Assembly (NCBI GenBank): GCA_021228405.1
Contig: JAJQRF010000015.1
Coordinates: forward strand, 19,466-83,465
Direction: 5' to 3'
From: Pyrinomonadaceae bacterium
GTDB lineage: Bacteria > Acidobacteriota > Blastocatellia > Pyrinomonadales > Pyrinomonadaceae
Length of the DNA: 64,000 bases
Of this stretch, positions 1 to 8,372 are shown one piece after another. The number at the start of each line of letters is the position of its first letter. Within the stretch, counting starts at the first letter, position 1. The notes below the pieces were generated by a model. The model worked only from the letters and a program-made list of their open reading frames with translations. It was not told the origin of the DNA and searched no databases. The position numbers and the translations under genes are program-made.

Positions 1-99
1 GATGAGTTGCCGACGAGTGCAGATGAGTTGCCGACGAGTGCAGATGAGTTGCCGACGAGTGCAGATGAGTTGCCGACGAGTGCAGATGAGTTGCCGACT
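1..99. repeat. 21-bp tandem repeat, about 4.7 copies
   Basis: Four exact 21-base units starting gatgagttgccgacg at 1, 22, 43 and 64, plus a partial fifth from 85. The array is cut by the left edge, so its true length is unknown. It lies downstream of nuoI and ends in the hairpin at 96-134. It can be read as a seven-residue peptide repeat on the plus strand, but nothing else supports a gene. Confidence 0.95.
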
Positions 100-134
100 C
101 ACGATTTACCCGCCGTGCGGGTAAATCGTGAGTC
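96..134. other. Perfect 16-bp hairpin after nuoI, possible terminator
   Basis: Bases 96-111 and 119-134 are perfect reverse complements around a 7-base loop. A second small palindrome (caggtt/aacctg, 137-152) overlaps the nuoI stop codon. For minus-strand transcription the hairpin lies just after nuoI and could stop or protect the transcript. It has no clear U-run, so a Rho-independent terminator is only a possibility. Confidence 0.6.
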
Positions 135-141
135 GCAGGTT

Positions 142-690
142 TTACAACCTGAATTTAATACCGACCGAATCGACTTCCTTGTATTCCGAATCGACATCTT
201 CGGTCGAAAGCGCGACGCGGTAATTCTTCGATTGTTTCTGCTTGGTAATTAAAAGATCGTCTTTTGTCTTGAGCAGATCGGCGCGGTTGTAAACCGAGAT
301 TTCAAAGTTGTAACCGTGCGTGATCGCATCCTTCGGACAGGCTTCGACGCAGAAACCGCAGAAGATACAGCGTCCGTAATCGATGTTGTAAACCTTTGCA
401 TAGCGTTCGTCGCGTCCGACGCGTTCTTCATACGGGCGCGGGTCGTCCTGCGCTTCGATGTAGATACATTCGGACGGGCACGCCGCCGCGCAGAGATAAC
501 ACGCGACGCATTTTTCCTTGCCGTTTTCGTCAACGTGCAAAAGATGCTGTCCGCGATAGCGCGGCTGAACCGTCACGGGCACGTCAGGATATTGAACCGT
601 CCATTTTTCACGCGGAATTTCGGAAAGAGTCCGTTTCATTCCTAAAATAACGGCTTTGGTTGATTTGAAGACATCACTTAAAATTGACAT
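142..690 (-). CDS. nuoI: NADH-quinone oxidoreductase subunit I
   Basis: Ferredoxin-like subunit of respiratory complex I, carrying electrons through two 4Fe-4S clusters in the peripheral arm toward the quinone site at the cytoplasmic membrane. Seen: two cysteine sets, C61-x2-C64-x2-C67-x3-C71 and C108-x2-C111-x2-C114-x3-C118, each ending Cys-Pro, in a 182-residue protein, the usual NuoI size. No clear Shine-Dalgarno precedes the ATG at 690. No other nuo gene is visible. Upstream there is a terminator for the next gene, and downstream only repeats to the window edge, so this copy appears to stand apart from a full nuo operon, or the rest lies beyond the left edge. Confidence 0.93.
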   Translation of the reverse strand: MSILSDVFKSTKAVILGMKRTLSEIPREKWTVQYPDVPVTVQPRYRGQHLLHVDENGKEKCVACYLCAAACPSECIYIEAQDDPRPYEERVGRDERYAKVYNIDYGRCIFCGFCVEACPKDAITHGYNFEISVYNRADLLKTKDDLLITKQKQSKNYRVALSTEDVDSEYKEVDSVGIKFRL

Positions 691-739
691 AAATTTATGA
701 AAATGAAAGAAAAATCAAGAAGTTCGATTATAACTTAAA

Positions 740-770
740 AAGCCCGCTTCGTTCCAATTGAAGCGGGCTT
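740..770 (-). terminator. Rho-independent terminator of the DUF4190 gene
   Basis: Stem 740-750 (aagcccgcttc) pairs perfectly with 760-770, 9-base loop, followed on the minus strand by a short T-run. It lies 26 bases past the stop codon of the gene at 796-2019. Confidence 0.85.
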
Positions 771-795
771 AATTTGGAGATACGCGGCGTTAGTC

Positions 796-2019
796 TTAAA
801 AATTGTTCGCCATATTCGCGGCAAGTCCGAGGAAAATCAAAATCCAGTAAACGATTCCGATTAATAAAAAGATGCCGCCGATAATCATTCCGGCGATCGC
901 CAATCCCTTTCCGCCGTAGTTCTGCGGATCGTTATTCGCATTTTTCATTCCGAGATAACCCGTAATTACTGCGGCAATTCCGGTCAGCGGAGAAACATAA
1001 CAGCAAAGCGATAAAATACCAAGAACCAATGAAACTATCGGCAAGGTCTGATTGACGCTTCCGCCCGCAACCGGCGGTTGAAAAGGCGTATTTTGACCGA
1101 TGTTCTGATTTTGCCAGTTTGCTTCGGGAGCAGGCGGCGGTGTCCAGTCATTCTGCTTGACGGGCTGATTGAAAGGATCGTTCGCCTGTCCGAACGGGGT
1201 TGCCGCAAACGGATTGTTGACGGGTTCCTCGACGATCGGTTCGGGTTCCTTAAAACTCGGCAAAGGCGTTGAAGGTGCTTCGTATTTCGACGGTTTCGCG
1301 TCGTCGAACGGCGACGGGATCGGCGCGTTGAACGGCGAATTGAACGGCGAATCATTTTCGACCTTCGGCGGCGGCGGTTCATACTTCGGAACTTCAAATT
1401 TCGGCGTTTCTTCCTTCGGCGGCGGCGGCGGATCGAATTTGAACGGTTCGCTGATGAGCGTCGGCGGTTCCGTAAAATCGGGTTCGATCGGCGGCGGCGG
1501 CGTGTCAAAGGTCGGTGTGTTTTCCCCGCCGGTTTTATTTTCGGAAGAAGATTTTGACCAGTCGAACGGCGGCGGCGTGATGCTCGGCTCGTTAAATTTC
1601 GGCGGTTCGGGAACGTTGAAAACAGGCGGTTCGCTCTTCGGTGCTTGCGGCTCGACAAAATCTTCCGGCGAAGGAAGCGGCGGGAAGCTGTCCTGCGGTT
1701 CTTCCTGTTTCGGCTCGCCCAGATTCAATTCCGCGCGCAGTTGCGCTTCGGGAATAAAGGAAGTTTTCAGCGGGTCGTGTTCTTCGGGCAATTGCAGGAG
1801 ATCGCCCGAATCATCGCTTTTCGGCGCGCCTCCGACGACGGTCTTAAAAGGGTCTTCAGCCGGAATCAGCGAAGAAAAGTCTTCGGGCTTGCCGACCGTC
1901 GTTTTATAAGGGTCTTCGACGGGCGGATTTTCGACAATCTCTAAAAGCGGCGTGCCGTCGCTCTGGCAAAACCGCATCGAATCAGGAAATTCTTTACTGC
2001 ATGTCGGGCATTTTTTCAT
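796..2019 (-). CDS. Zinc-ribbon, proline-rich, DUF4190 membrane protein
   Basis: Function unknown. The 407-residue protein has three parts. Residues 1-27 form a short zinc ribbon (CPTC near residue 4, then a single C further on, in MRFCQSDGTPL). Residues 28-310 are a long acidic, proline-rich and phenylalanine-rich region, probably disordered, with repeated DPFKT/DPYKT motifs near 35-90. The last 85 residues hold two hydrophobic segments with a GYLGMKNA loop, typical of the DUF4190 family. A good ribosome binding site (agaggaaag) precedes the ATG at 2019. The repeated Thr motifs (DPYKTTVG, DPFKTVVG) resemble phospho-threonine sites and might be targets of the kinases in this genome; that is inference only. 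Confidence 0.75.
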   Translation of the reverse strand: MKKCPTCSKEFPDSMRFCQSDGTPLLEIVENPPVEDPYKTTVGKPEDFSSLIPAEDPFKTVVGGAPKSDDSGDLLQLPEEHDPLKTSFIPEAQLRAELNLGEPKQEEPQDSFPPLPSPEDFVEPQAPKSEPPVFNVPEPPKFNEPSITPPPFDWSKSSSENKTGGENTPTFDTPPPPIEPDFTEPPTLISEPFKFDPPPPPKEETPKFEVPKYEPPPPKVENDSPFNSPFNAPIPSPFDDAKPSKYEAPSTPLPSFKEPEPIVEEPVNNPFAATPFGQANDPFNQPVKQNDWTPPPAPEANWQNQNIGQNTPFQPPVAGGSVNQTLPIVSLVLGILSLCCYVSPLTGIAAVITGYLGMKNANNDPQNYGGKGLAIAGMIIGGIFLLIGIVYWILIFLGLAANMANNF

Positions 2020-2038
2020 CGTTCTTCTTTCCTCTAAT

Positions 2039-2169
2039 AAAAGTTTTTTGAGTTGCGGAAAGTTACGGATAGTTTTCAGAAAGTTAAGCTAAACTTCATC
2101 GAATCCGCTGTTACGACAACAACGCCTATCTGCAACTTTCTGCAACTGCCCGAAACTCTAAAACTTTTA
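2039..2169. repeat. Intergenic inverted repeat of degenerate short words
   Basis: Left side rich in agttgcggaaagttacgg-like words, right side rich in their complements (tgcaactttctgcaactg), ends taaaagttt and aaactttta pairing. It fills the gap between ndk and the DUF4190 gene and resembles the other short-word hairpins in this window. No gene is seen in it. Confidence 0.6.
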
Positions 2170-2180
2170 TAGCCTTTTGC

Positions 2181-2597
2181 TTAAACTAATTCAAGTTTAC
2201 TAAAGAAATATGCGATCTCGATCGCGGCATTTTCGTCCGAATCCGAACCGTGCACCGCGTTTTCGCCGATCGAACCCGCGAAATCCTTACGCAAAGTCCC
2301 TTCCGCCGCTTCCGCCGGATTGGTCGCGCCCATCAGATCGCGCCACGCTTTGACCGCGCCTTCCTTTTCCAACGCCAAAACGACGCACGGACCGCTCGAC
2401 ATAAATTCGGTCAGTTCGCCGAAAAACGGACGTTCCGCGTGAACCGCATAAAAACCTTCGGCGTTTTTCTTTGTCTGATGAATCAATTTCATTCCGCGAA
2501 TCTTAAAACCGTTCGACAAAATTCTGTCAATAATTTTTCCCGTATGCCCTTTCGCAACCGCGTCGGGCTTGATAATTCCAAATGTTAAATTACTCAT
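2181..2597 (-). CDS. ndk: Nucleoside diphosphate kinase
   Basis: Transfers the gamma phosphate of ATP to NDPs through a phosphohistidine, balancing cytoplasmic NTP and dNTP pools. Seen: N-terminal [13 protein letters not shown], and the active-site NAVHGSDS with the phosphorylated His at residue 116, in 138 residues, the normal bacterial length. The ATG at 2597 is preceded by gaggaa. It stands alone between repeat-filled gaps. Nothing is unusual. Confidence 0.96.
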   Translation of the reverse strand: MSNLTFGIIKPDAVAKGHTGKIIDRILSNGFKIRGMKLIHQTKKNAEGFYAVHAERPFFGELTEFMSSGPCVVLALEKEGAVKAWRDLMGATNPAEAAEGTLRKDFAGSIGENAVHGSDSDENAAIEIAYFFSKLELV

Positions 2598-2642
2598 TAT
2601 TTATTATTTTTCCTCTTTATTATTTTAGTTTTATGAATTATA

Positions 2643-3023
2643 TCAATTCAAAAGATTTATCATTTCAGATGTGATGCGCGACGGTTTCGATTTTTCACGG
2701 TCGATCAAACACCAGATGCTTTTGGCTTTTACCAAAACGTCCGCGCCGCGTTTTATTTCGGTAAATCTTTCCCAAGAGATGCGCGTCGGTTCGCCGACCC
2801 AAGTTGTAGCGGTGATCTCTTCCGCTTCAAACGATTGTTTTTTGTAATCGATCTCGTGCCGCAAAACAACCCACGTATATTTTTCGCGCATTTCTTCCGT
2901 CGTCACCGCAAACCAATGCGCGACGGCAATATCCTGAATCCAACGCACGTAGGCGACATTGTTGACGTGTCCCTGTTCGTCGATGTCTGCGGCGGAAACT
3001 TTGAAATTATGTGAAAACGTCAT
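2643..3023 (-). CDS. Acyl-CoA thioesterase, YbgC/4HBT hotdog fold
   Basis: Probable cytoplasmic hotdog-fold thioesterase that hydrolyses an acyl-CoA or acyl-ACP. Seen: the 4HBT signature DIDEQGHVNNVAYVRW near the N terminus, with the catalytic Asp in the family pattern D-x3-GHVNN-x2-Y, and 127 residues, normal for the family. The ATG at 3023 is chosen because it gives the canonical hotdog N terminus; the reading frame stays open upstream, but that part overlaps the preceding gene. The stop of the serine hydrolase gene and this start overlap by one base (TAATG), so the two are translationally coupled. Substrate is unknown. Confidence 0.8.
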   Translation of the reverse strand: MTFSHNFKVSAADIDEQGHVNNVAYVRWIQDIAVAHWFAVTTEEMREKYTWVVLRHEIDYKKQSFEAEEITATTWVGEPTRISWERFTEIKRGADVLVKAKSIWCLIDREKSKPSRITSEMINLLN

Positions 3024-4111
3024 TATTTGTATAAGGCATTCAAAACTTGAAACGACAAACCTTGGCTTGCATAAGTTTGAAAAAGCGTCTGCGTTTCGGT
3101 GTTGCTCAAAAATATCAACGCAAGATCGTCTTCGGGAATTATCAGGTTCAGCGCGCAAAAGCCGTTGATGTAGCCTTGCCGTTCGACGATCGTTTTTTCC
3201 CTTCCGCCCAAATTTAATTTGTAACTCCAACTGCCGAGCGCGACGAAACCCAACTTTTCGGACGGTTTGAACATTTCATCGGTAAATTTCTTCGATAAAA
3301 GTTTATTGCGCATCAGAGCTTTATCCCACAAAAGTAAATCTTCGGCGGTCGAATACATCGCGCCCGACGCGCCGAAGTTTTGGATTTGCACGAAACTTTC
3401 TTTGACGAATTTTCCGTTTTTGAAACTGTAACCGTCTGCCAGTTTCGGCAAAACGTCTTCCGTTTTCAAAAGCCCGGTATTTTTCATTCCTAAGGGCGCG
3501 AGAATCCTTTCGCGCAGATTTTGCTCGTAGGATTTGCCCGAAACTTTTTCGATGATCGCGCCCAAGATGATGAAATCGCCGTTGTTGTAATTGAATCTTT
3601 CGCCTGAATTAAAAAGCAGATCGCCTTGCAGGTATTTGCCGATGACGAAGTTCGCATCCGTCATTTTCGCGTCTTCATTAACGTAAAACTCATCGGGCAA
3701 GACAGGCAAACCGCTTGCGCTCAACAGCAGATTTCTGATCGAAACTTTCCTTGCGGTTTCCTTGCGGAATTCGGGCAGATATTCGGCGATAGTCGAATCT
3801 AAATTGATTTTTCCCGCTTCGACAAGCTGCATTACGAGCATCGCCGTAAATTGCTTTGTCACCGAACAAATGCGGAATTTCGTCGCAACAGAATTCGACG
3901 TTTTCCAATCGCGGTTTGCTTCGCCGATTGAATTTATGGCTAACAATTCATTACTTTTTGAAATTGCCATCACGCCCGAAAATTCGCCTTTTGCATAAGC
4001 GTTTTCGAGCATTTGTTTGATTTCGGGCGTTTGTGCTTCGACCGAAATTACTGAAAAGAAAATAGCAAAGAGAACTAAATAAATTTTCAAATATCCGTTA
4101 GTTTTTTTCAT
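3023..4111 (-). CDS. Exported serine hydrolase, beta-lactamase class C family
   Basis: Penicillin-binding-protein-like serine hydrolase (PF00144 family). Seen: a signal peptide after the chosen start (MKKTNGYLKIYL, hydrophobic run, cleavage near VEAQ), the catalytic SVTK box (S-x-x-K) and the YNN triad motif in NYNNGDFIILG. Length is about 360 residues. The start is uncertain: ATGs at 4135 and 4168 are in frame, but 4111 places the signal peptide at the N terminus and aagga lies upstream at a rather long spacing. Members act as esterases, D-aminopeptidases, PBP4-like enzymes or beta-lactamases, so no substrate is assigned. It is coupled to the thioesterase gene downstream. Confidence 0.82.
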   Translation of the reverse strand: MKKTNGYLKIYLVLFAIFFSVISVEAQTPEIKQMLENAYAKGEFSGVMAISKSNELLAINSIGEANRDWKTSNSVATKFRICSVTKQFTAMLVMQLVEAGKINLDSTIAEYLPEFRKETARKVSIRNLLLSASGLPVLPDEFYVNEDAKMTDANFVIGKYLQGDLLFNSGERFNYNNGDFIILGAIIEKVSGKSYEQNLRERILAPLGMKNTGLLKTEDVLPKLADGYSFKNGKFVKESFVQIQNFGASGAMYSTAEDLLLWDKALMRNKLLSKKFTDEMFKPSEKLGFVALGSWSYKLNLGGREKTIVERQGYINGFCALNLIIPEDDLALIFLSNTETQTLFQTYASQGLSFQVLNALYK

Positions 4112-4188
4112 AAAATGGGTGTTTTCCTTTTTCATTATATTAATAAATTCAAAAGGAAAACACCGCAATTGGTTTATTTATGACAAAG

Positions 4189-5064
4189 TTATTTTCCCAA
4201 ACGCGCTTTCATCGTCGCGCCGATGTCGGCGGGCGATTTGACGACCGCGATTCCTGCCGCCTCTAATGCTTTCATTTTTTCGTCGGCAGTTCCCTTACCG
4301 CCCGAAATGATCGCTCCGGCGTGTCCCATTCTGCGTCCCGGTGGCGCGGTTTGACCGGCAATAAACGCGACGATCGGTTTGCGCGCCGAAAGTCCGCTCT
4401 CGTGCGCCCAAGCCGCCGCTTCTTCTTCGGCAGTTCCGCCGATCTCGCCGATCAGGATGATTCCTTCGGTTTCGTCGTCTTCGGCAAAGAGCTTCAAAGC
4501 ATCGGTATGCGTCGTGCCGATGATCGGGTCGCCGCCGATGCCGATCGCGGTCGATTGTCCTAAATCTCTCGTTTGTCCGACCGCTTCATAGGTCAGCGTG
4601 CCCGAACGCGAAACGATGCCGACGTTGCCTTTTTTGTGAATATGTCCGGGCATAATGCCGATCTTGCATTCGTCGGGCGTGATGATGCCGGGACAGTTCG
4701 GACCGATCATCCGCGTATTTTTGTCGCGCAGAAACTCGCGAACCTTAACCATATCGGCAACGGGAATTCCTTCCGTGATCGCCACGACGAGCGGAATACC
4801 TGCCGCCGCCGCTTCCATAATGGCATCAGCCGCAAACGCGGGCGGAACGTAAATGACCGAGGCATTCGCGCCGGTTTCGCGGGCGGCATCGGCAACCGTA
4901 TTGAAAACGGGAACGCCTTCGTGCGTCGAACCGCCTTTGCCCGGCGTAACTCCGCCGACCACGTTCGTGCCGTAATCGATCATCTGCAATGTATGAAAAG
5001 TCCCTTCTTTTCCCGTGATGCCCTGAACGATCAGGCGCGTATCCTTATTAACTAAAACGCTCAA
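4189..5064 (-). CDS. sucD: Succinyl-CoA synthetase alpha subunit
   Basis: Alpha subunit of succinyl-CoA ligase in the TCA cycle, which binds CoA and carries the phosphohistidine in making succinate and ATP or GTP. Seen: N-terminal CoA-binding motif (VQGITGKEG), the active-site His in [16 protein letters not shown] and the family's [11 protein letters not shown] stretch. A TTG start at 5064 is chosen: it has a strong aaaggag site before it and gives 291 residues, the usual SucD size. The frame runs further upstream to 5151 with an unrelated N terminus. The beta subunit sucC is not adjacent, which is unusual, as sucCD normally form an operon. Confidence 0.94.
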   Translation of the reverse strand: MSVLVNKDTRLIVQGITGKEGTFHTLQMIDYGTNVVGGVTPGKGGSTHEGVPVFNTVADAARETGANASVIYVPPAFAADAIMEAAAAGIPLVVAITEGIPVADMVKVREFLRDKNTRMIGPNCPGIITPDECKIGIMPGHIHKKGNVGIVSRSGTLTYEAVGQTRDLGQSTAIGIGGDPIIGTTHTDALKLFAEDDETEGIILIGEIGGTAEEEAAAWAHESGLSARKPIVAFIAGQTAPPGRRMGHAGAIISGGKGTADEKMKALEAAGIAVVKSPADIGATMKARLGK

Positions 5065-5165
5065 AACTTGTTTCTCCTTTAAATATTCTGATAAAGAAAA
5101 GTGAAATAAAACAAAACGAAAGTATAACACGAGGCACGTTTTACTTGGCAATTCGCGGATTAAAA

Positions 5166-5307
5166 AAGCAGAAGCCCGCGCGTGAGCAAGGGCGGATTAA
5201 TACGGACGGATGCGGCAACTGCGACAGCGCGATTTCTCATTGCCTCATCGTCGCGCGGTCGCAACCGTCACTCTTTCCCGCCCTTGCTCACGCGCGGGCT
5301 TCTGCTT
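5166..5307. repeat. REPIN-like element: 30-bp perfect inverted repeat
   Basis: Bases 5166-5195 and 5278-5307 are perfect reverse complements. Each arm contains its own REP-like core (gccc-N12-gggc). The 82 bases between them are themselves partly self-complementary (gcgacagcgcga against tcgcgcggtcgc, one mismatch), so the whole unit folds into one long hairpin. It fills much of the gap between the divergent sucD and permease genes. Paired REPs in this arrangement are known as REPINs and are usually mobilised by a RAYT transposase elsewhere in the genome. The rest of the gap holds no gene. Confidence 0.8.
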
Positions 5308-5411
5308 GATTGAAATTTTCCTGAACATTTTTACAAAAACTTACGTTTGCACTTTTGTCTAACATTTCAGGCAATTGTGAATCAATAATTTTTTAGCTCC
5401 GATACACGCAA

Positions 5412-6656
5412 ATGAGGCAATTATATTCATTTTATTACGACGCTTTTCTGATCGCTCTCAAATCGATTCTCGAACACAAGCTCCGCGCTTTTCTGACGCT
5501 GATCGGGATTATTATCGGGGTAGCGGCGGTCGTCGTGGTCGGAGCTTCGATCAGCGGTTTGAAGACTTATGTGATGGATCAGGTTTCCAAGGTTCTCGGC
5601 GCAAATCATTTTATGATGACGCGGATGGCGGCGACCGGGAGAATGTCCGACGAAGAATTCGAGCGCAAAAACCGCAACAATAAAGACGTTGTTTGGGACG
5701 AATACGAATATATCCGCGACAACTGCAAACTCTGTCTGTATGTCGGTGCGCAAATTAACGCCAATGCCGATCTGAACGAACGCGGTATCGAGCTTCCCGC
5801 CGTCCGCATTCAGGGAAACACGGATAATTTTGTCGAAATGGAAGACAAAACCATCGAAGAAGGTCGTTATTTTACCGCCGAAGAAGTCGAACGCGCCGCC
5901 AAGGTTGCCGTCATCGGCTACGACGTGAAGGAAAAATATTTCCCCGTCGGTTCGCCTCTCGGTCAGACGATCAAAGTGCGCGGAATTCCCTTGCAGATTC
6001 TCGGGGTCGAAGAAAAACGCGGTTCGTTTTTCGGCGATTCGCAAGACCGTCATATTTACATTCCGATCACCCTGCACAATCAGATGTTTGCGCGAACGGG
6101 CGGCATTCAGCTTCACGGCAAAACCGCCAACAAGGAAATATTTCAGGACGCAATTGCCGAAGCGCGGACGCTGATGCGTAACAAACGCCAACTAATCGGC
6201 AGTCAGGAAGACAATTTCGGTTTGGTCAACGTTGACGAAATCAATTCGCAAATGGATCAATTCACGGGCGCGATCGCGGCGGTCGTCGTGCCTGTCACAT
6301 TAATTATTCTGGTCGTCGGCGGCATTGTCGTGATGAACATTATGCTCGTCAGCGTGACCGAACGGACTTTCGAGGTCGGTTTGCGTAAAGCACTCGGCGC
6401 GACGCGCAAACAGATTCTTTTGCAGTTTCTGATCGAATCGGCTCTGCTTTGCGTCGTCGGCGGATTTATCGGACTGTTTCTGGCAATCGGTGTGACGCAA
6501 CTGATTACTTACCTGCTCGAAATTACGATGACGATCACGCCCGGCTACATTATTTTATCGATCGGAGTTTCGAGCGGAATCGGCGTTATCGCAGGTTTAT
6601 ATCCGGCGTGGAAAGCCGCACGGCTCGACCCGATCGTGGCATTGACGAAAAGTTAG
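5412..6656 (+). CDS. ABC transporter permease, MacB/FtsX type (first of a pair)
   Basis: Inner-membrane permease of the MacB family, which couples cytoplasmic ATP hydrolysis to movement in the periplasm for export of drugs, peptides or lipoproteins. Seen: first membrane segment near residues 25-47 (TLIGIIIGVAAVVVVG), a periplasmic core domain to about residue 280, then three membrane segments carrying the FtsX signature VTERTFEVGLRKALGATRKQI. Length 414 residues is normal for the type without a fused ATPase. It is followed 89 bases later by a second permease. No ATPase or MacA-like adaptor gene is in the window, so the partners are unknown. Confidence 0.88.
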   Translation: MRQLYSFYYDAFLIALKSILEHKLRAFLTLIGIIIGVAAVVVVGASISGLKTYVMDQVSKVLGANHFMMTRMAATGRMSDEEFERKNRNNKDVVWDEYEYIRDNCKLCLYVGAQINANADLNERGIELPAVRIQGNTDNFVEMEDKTIEEGRYFTAEEVERAAKVAVIGYDVKEKYFPVGSPLGQTIKVRGIPLQILGVEEKRGSFFGDSQDRHIYIPITLHNQMFARTGGIQLHGKTANKEIFQDAIAEARTLMRNKRQLIGSQEDNFGLVNVDEINSQMDQFTGAIAAVVVPVTLIILVVGGIVVMNIMLVSVTERTFEVGLRKALGATRKQILLQFLIESALLCVVGGFIGLFLAIGVTQLITYLLEITMTITPGYIILSIGVSSGIGVIAGLYPAWKAARLDPIVALTKS

Positions 6657-6742
6657 TGAGCAGTGGTCAGTGGTCGGTGGTCAGAAAAGAACTAATCACT
6701 GCTCGCCGATCACTGCCCACCGACCACTGACCACTGACTACT
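6655..6742. repeat. Hairpin of 7-bp words between the permease genes
   Basis: A 19-bp perfect stem, 6661-6679 against 6718-6736, made of the heptamer gtggtca and close variants. The intervening bases add partial copies. It occupies the gap between the two permease genes and ends just before the ATG at 6746. The pattern matches the short tandemly repeated (STRR) heptamers described in cyanobacteria. Confidence 0.9.
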
Positions 6743-6745
6743 AAT

Positions 6746-8011
6746 ATGAAATTATCCGCATCATTACCGAAAGAAGTCCTGAAAATGGCGATGGACAGCA
6801 TAATGTCGCACAAATTCCGTTCGGCATTGACAATTCTCGGCATCGTCATCGGCATTATCACGGCAATCGTCGTGGCTTCGATCCTGACGGGAATGCGTCA
6901 GTCGATCGTCGCCATCGTCGAAGATTACGGGACGAACAATATTTATGCCTTTCACCTTTCAACCGGATTCGGGCAGAGCAACCGCGACGAACGCAACCGT
7001 AAACCGCTCACCGACGAAGATGCCGAAGCACTTTTGACGCAATCTTCTTCGATCGAAGATGTCGCCCTCGTCGCGCCGAACATCGGCTCGTGGGGAACAG
7101 GTTTTGACGACAATCTTGTTTACGAAGGCAAAAATTACCGTTGGGCGTTGACCGACGGCGTTTCGCCGAATTATGCGGGAATCGTCAATCTCGTTTTGAA
7201 ACAAGGTCGCTGGCTGACCGAAGCCGACAATCAGCAACGGCGCAACGTGCTCGTCGTCGGTGTAAACACGGTCGAAGCCCTTTTTCCCGGCAAGGAAGAT
7301 GAAGTCGTCGGCAAGGTCGTCCGGATGAACGGGACGACGTGGGAGATCGTCGGCGTGATCGAAAAGCGAAAAGCCGGCTTTTTCGGCGAGAACGAGGAAG
7401 ACCGCAAAATCTTTATGCCGTATCGGACGGCACGCAAAGCCGCGCCCCTGCGCGATGCCGTTTTGCACATCATTCAGGCAAAACAAGGACAATTAAAGGA
7501 TGCCGTGCTGGAAGTCGAAGGAATTCTGCGTCAACGGCGCGGAGTGAAATACGGCGAACCGAACAATTTCGACGTGAAAACCGCCGATAATTTTATCGCC
7601 CAATTTGACGGCATCATCGGCGGAGTCGGCGCGGCGGCGATCGCCATTTCCCTGCTCGGCTTGCTCGTCGGCGGCATCGGCGTGATGAACATTATGCTCG
7701 TTTCCGTGACCGAAAGAACCAAGGAGATCGGCATCCGTAAAGCCATCGGCGCAACCAAGAGCGCAATCGTTCTGCAATTTTTACTGGAAGCAATGACACT
7801 CACGTTCTTCGGCGGTGTGATCGGGGTCGTGATCGCGGTCGGTATCAGCAACCTGATTATGATGCTGATTCCCTCGATTCCCGCGACGGTCGAACTCTGG
7901 ATGATCGGACTTTCATTATCGGTTTCGGTCGCCGTCGGCTTGCTCTTCGGCGTTCTCCCCGCCAGAAAAGCCGCCAAACTAGACCCGATCGAATGTCTGC
8001 GCTACGAATGA
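6746..8011 (+). CDS. ABC transporter permease, MacB/FtsX type (second of a pair)
   Basis: Second MacB-type permease, 421 residues, paralogous to the gene before it. Seen: N-terminal membrane segment (SALTILGIVIGIITAIVVAS), a periplasmic MacB core domain, and a C-terminal FtsX block with three membrane segments and the signature SVTERTKEIGIRKAIGATKSAI. Both genes keep the NIMLVSVTERT sequence before the cytoplasmic loop. Two different permeases in tandem suggest a heterodimeric transporter, which is inference. The ATPase must be encoded elsewhere. Confidence 0.88.
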   Translation: MKLSASLPKEVLKMAMDSIMSHKFRSALTILGIVIGIITAIVVASILTGMRQSIVAIVEDYGTNNIYAFHLSTGFGQSNRDERNRKPLTDEDAEALLTQSSSIEDVALVAPNIGSWGTGFDDNLVYEGKNYRWALTDGVSPNYAGIVNLVLKQGRWLTEADNQQRRNVLVVGVNTVEALFPGKEDEVVGKVVRMNGTTWEIVGVIEKRKAGFFGENEEDRKIFMPYRTARKAAPLRDAVLHIIQAKQGQLKDAVLEVEGILRQRRGVKYGEPNNFDVKTADNFIAQFDGIIGGVGAAAIAISLLGLLVGGIGVMNIMLVSVTERTKEIGIRKAIGATKSAIVLQFLLEAMTLTFFGGVIGVVIAVGISNLIMMLIPSIPATVELWMIGLSLSVSVAVGLLFGVLPARKAAKLDPIECLRYE

Positions 8012-8084
8012 TCTAAAGTTATCAGTTATCATTTATCAGCTATTCCGAATATTTATAGATAAAATTCATACATATCAGCTTCGG

Positions 8085-8273
8085 CTTCGTATAAGTGACC
8101 GTTGGCATCGCGCAAGTTGGCGTTTGTTTTGCACAAGTTGTTGATTGCTTTGCGCGAGTTGACGTTAGTTTTGCGCGAGTTGGCGTTAGTTTTGCGTAAG
8201 TTGGTGTTTGTTTTGCGTGAATTGTCGATTGCTTTGCGTAAGTTGTCGGTTGCTTTGTGCAAGTAAGTGTTGT
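8085..8273. repeat. Degenerate 21-bp tandem repeat, about 9 copies
   Basis: Eight units in register at 8106-8273 (consensus near ttttgcgcaagttggcgtttg) and one weaker unit before them. They fill the gap between the permease gene and the next gene, 8012-8372. The minus strand can be read as a 69-residue heptad-like peptide (KTNANSR type), but there is no ribosome binding site or other sign of a gene. A short heptamer run (ttatcag) precedes them at 8020-8036. Confidence 0.92.
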
Positions 8274-8372
8274 CGTCGCTATATAAAGCGTTCGCTTCGA
8301 CATATTTTCGATTCGTTTCGGCAAACTTGATTCTTGCATCGCTTTACAAGCATAATTTGACCTGATTTTTAT

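Noticed and set aside
7-252. Plus-strand frame coding PTSADEL repeats
   Set aside because: It reads the 21-bp array and then the antisense of nuoI. No ribosome binding site and no independent sign of translation.
1169-1909. Gly/Ser-rich frame of 246 codons antisense to the DUF4190 gene
   Set aside because: Shadow of the proline/glutamate-rich gene, which has a ribosome binding site, zinc ribbon and membrane segments.
3024-3230. Longer start of the thioesterase gene (to 3230)
   Set aside because: The extra residues overlap the hydrolase gene and are not like the family; the ATG at 3023 gives the normal N terminus.
8053-8262. Minus-strand frame of 69 codons with heptad-like KTNANSR units
   Set aside because: Product of the 21-bp period; the same register makes an open frame automatically. 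No ribosome binding site.
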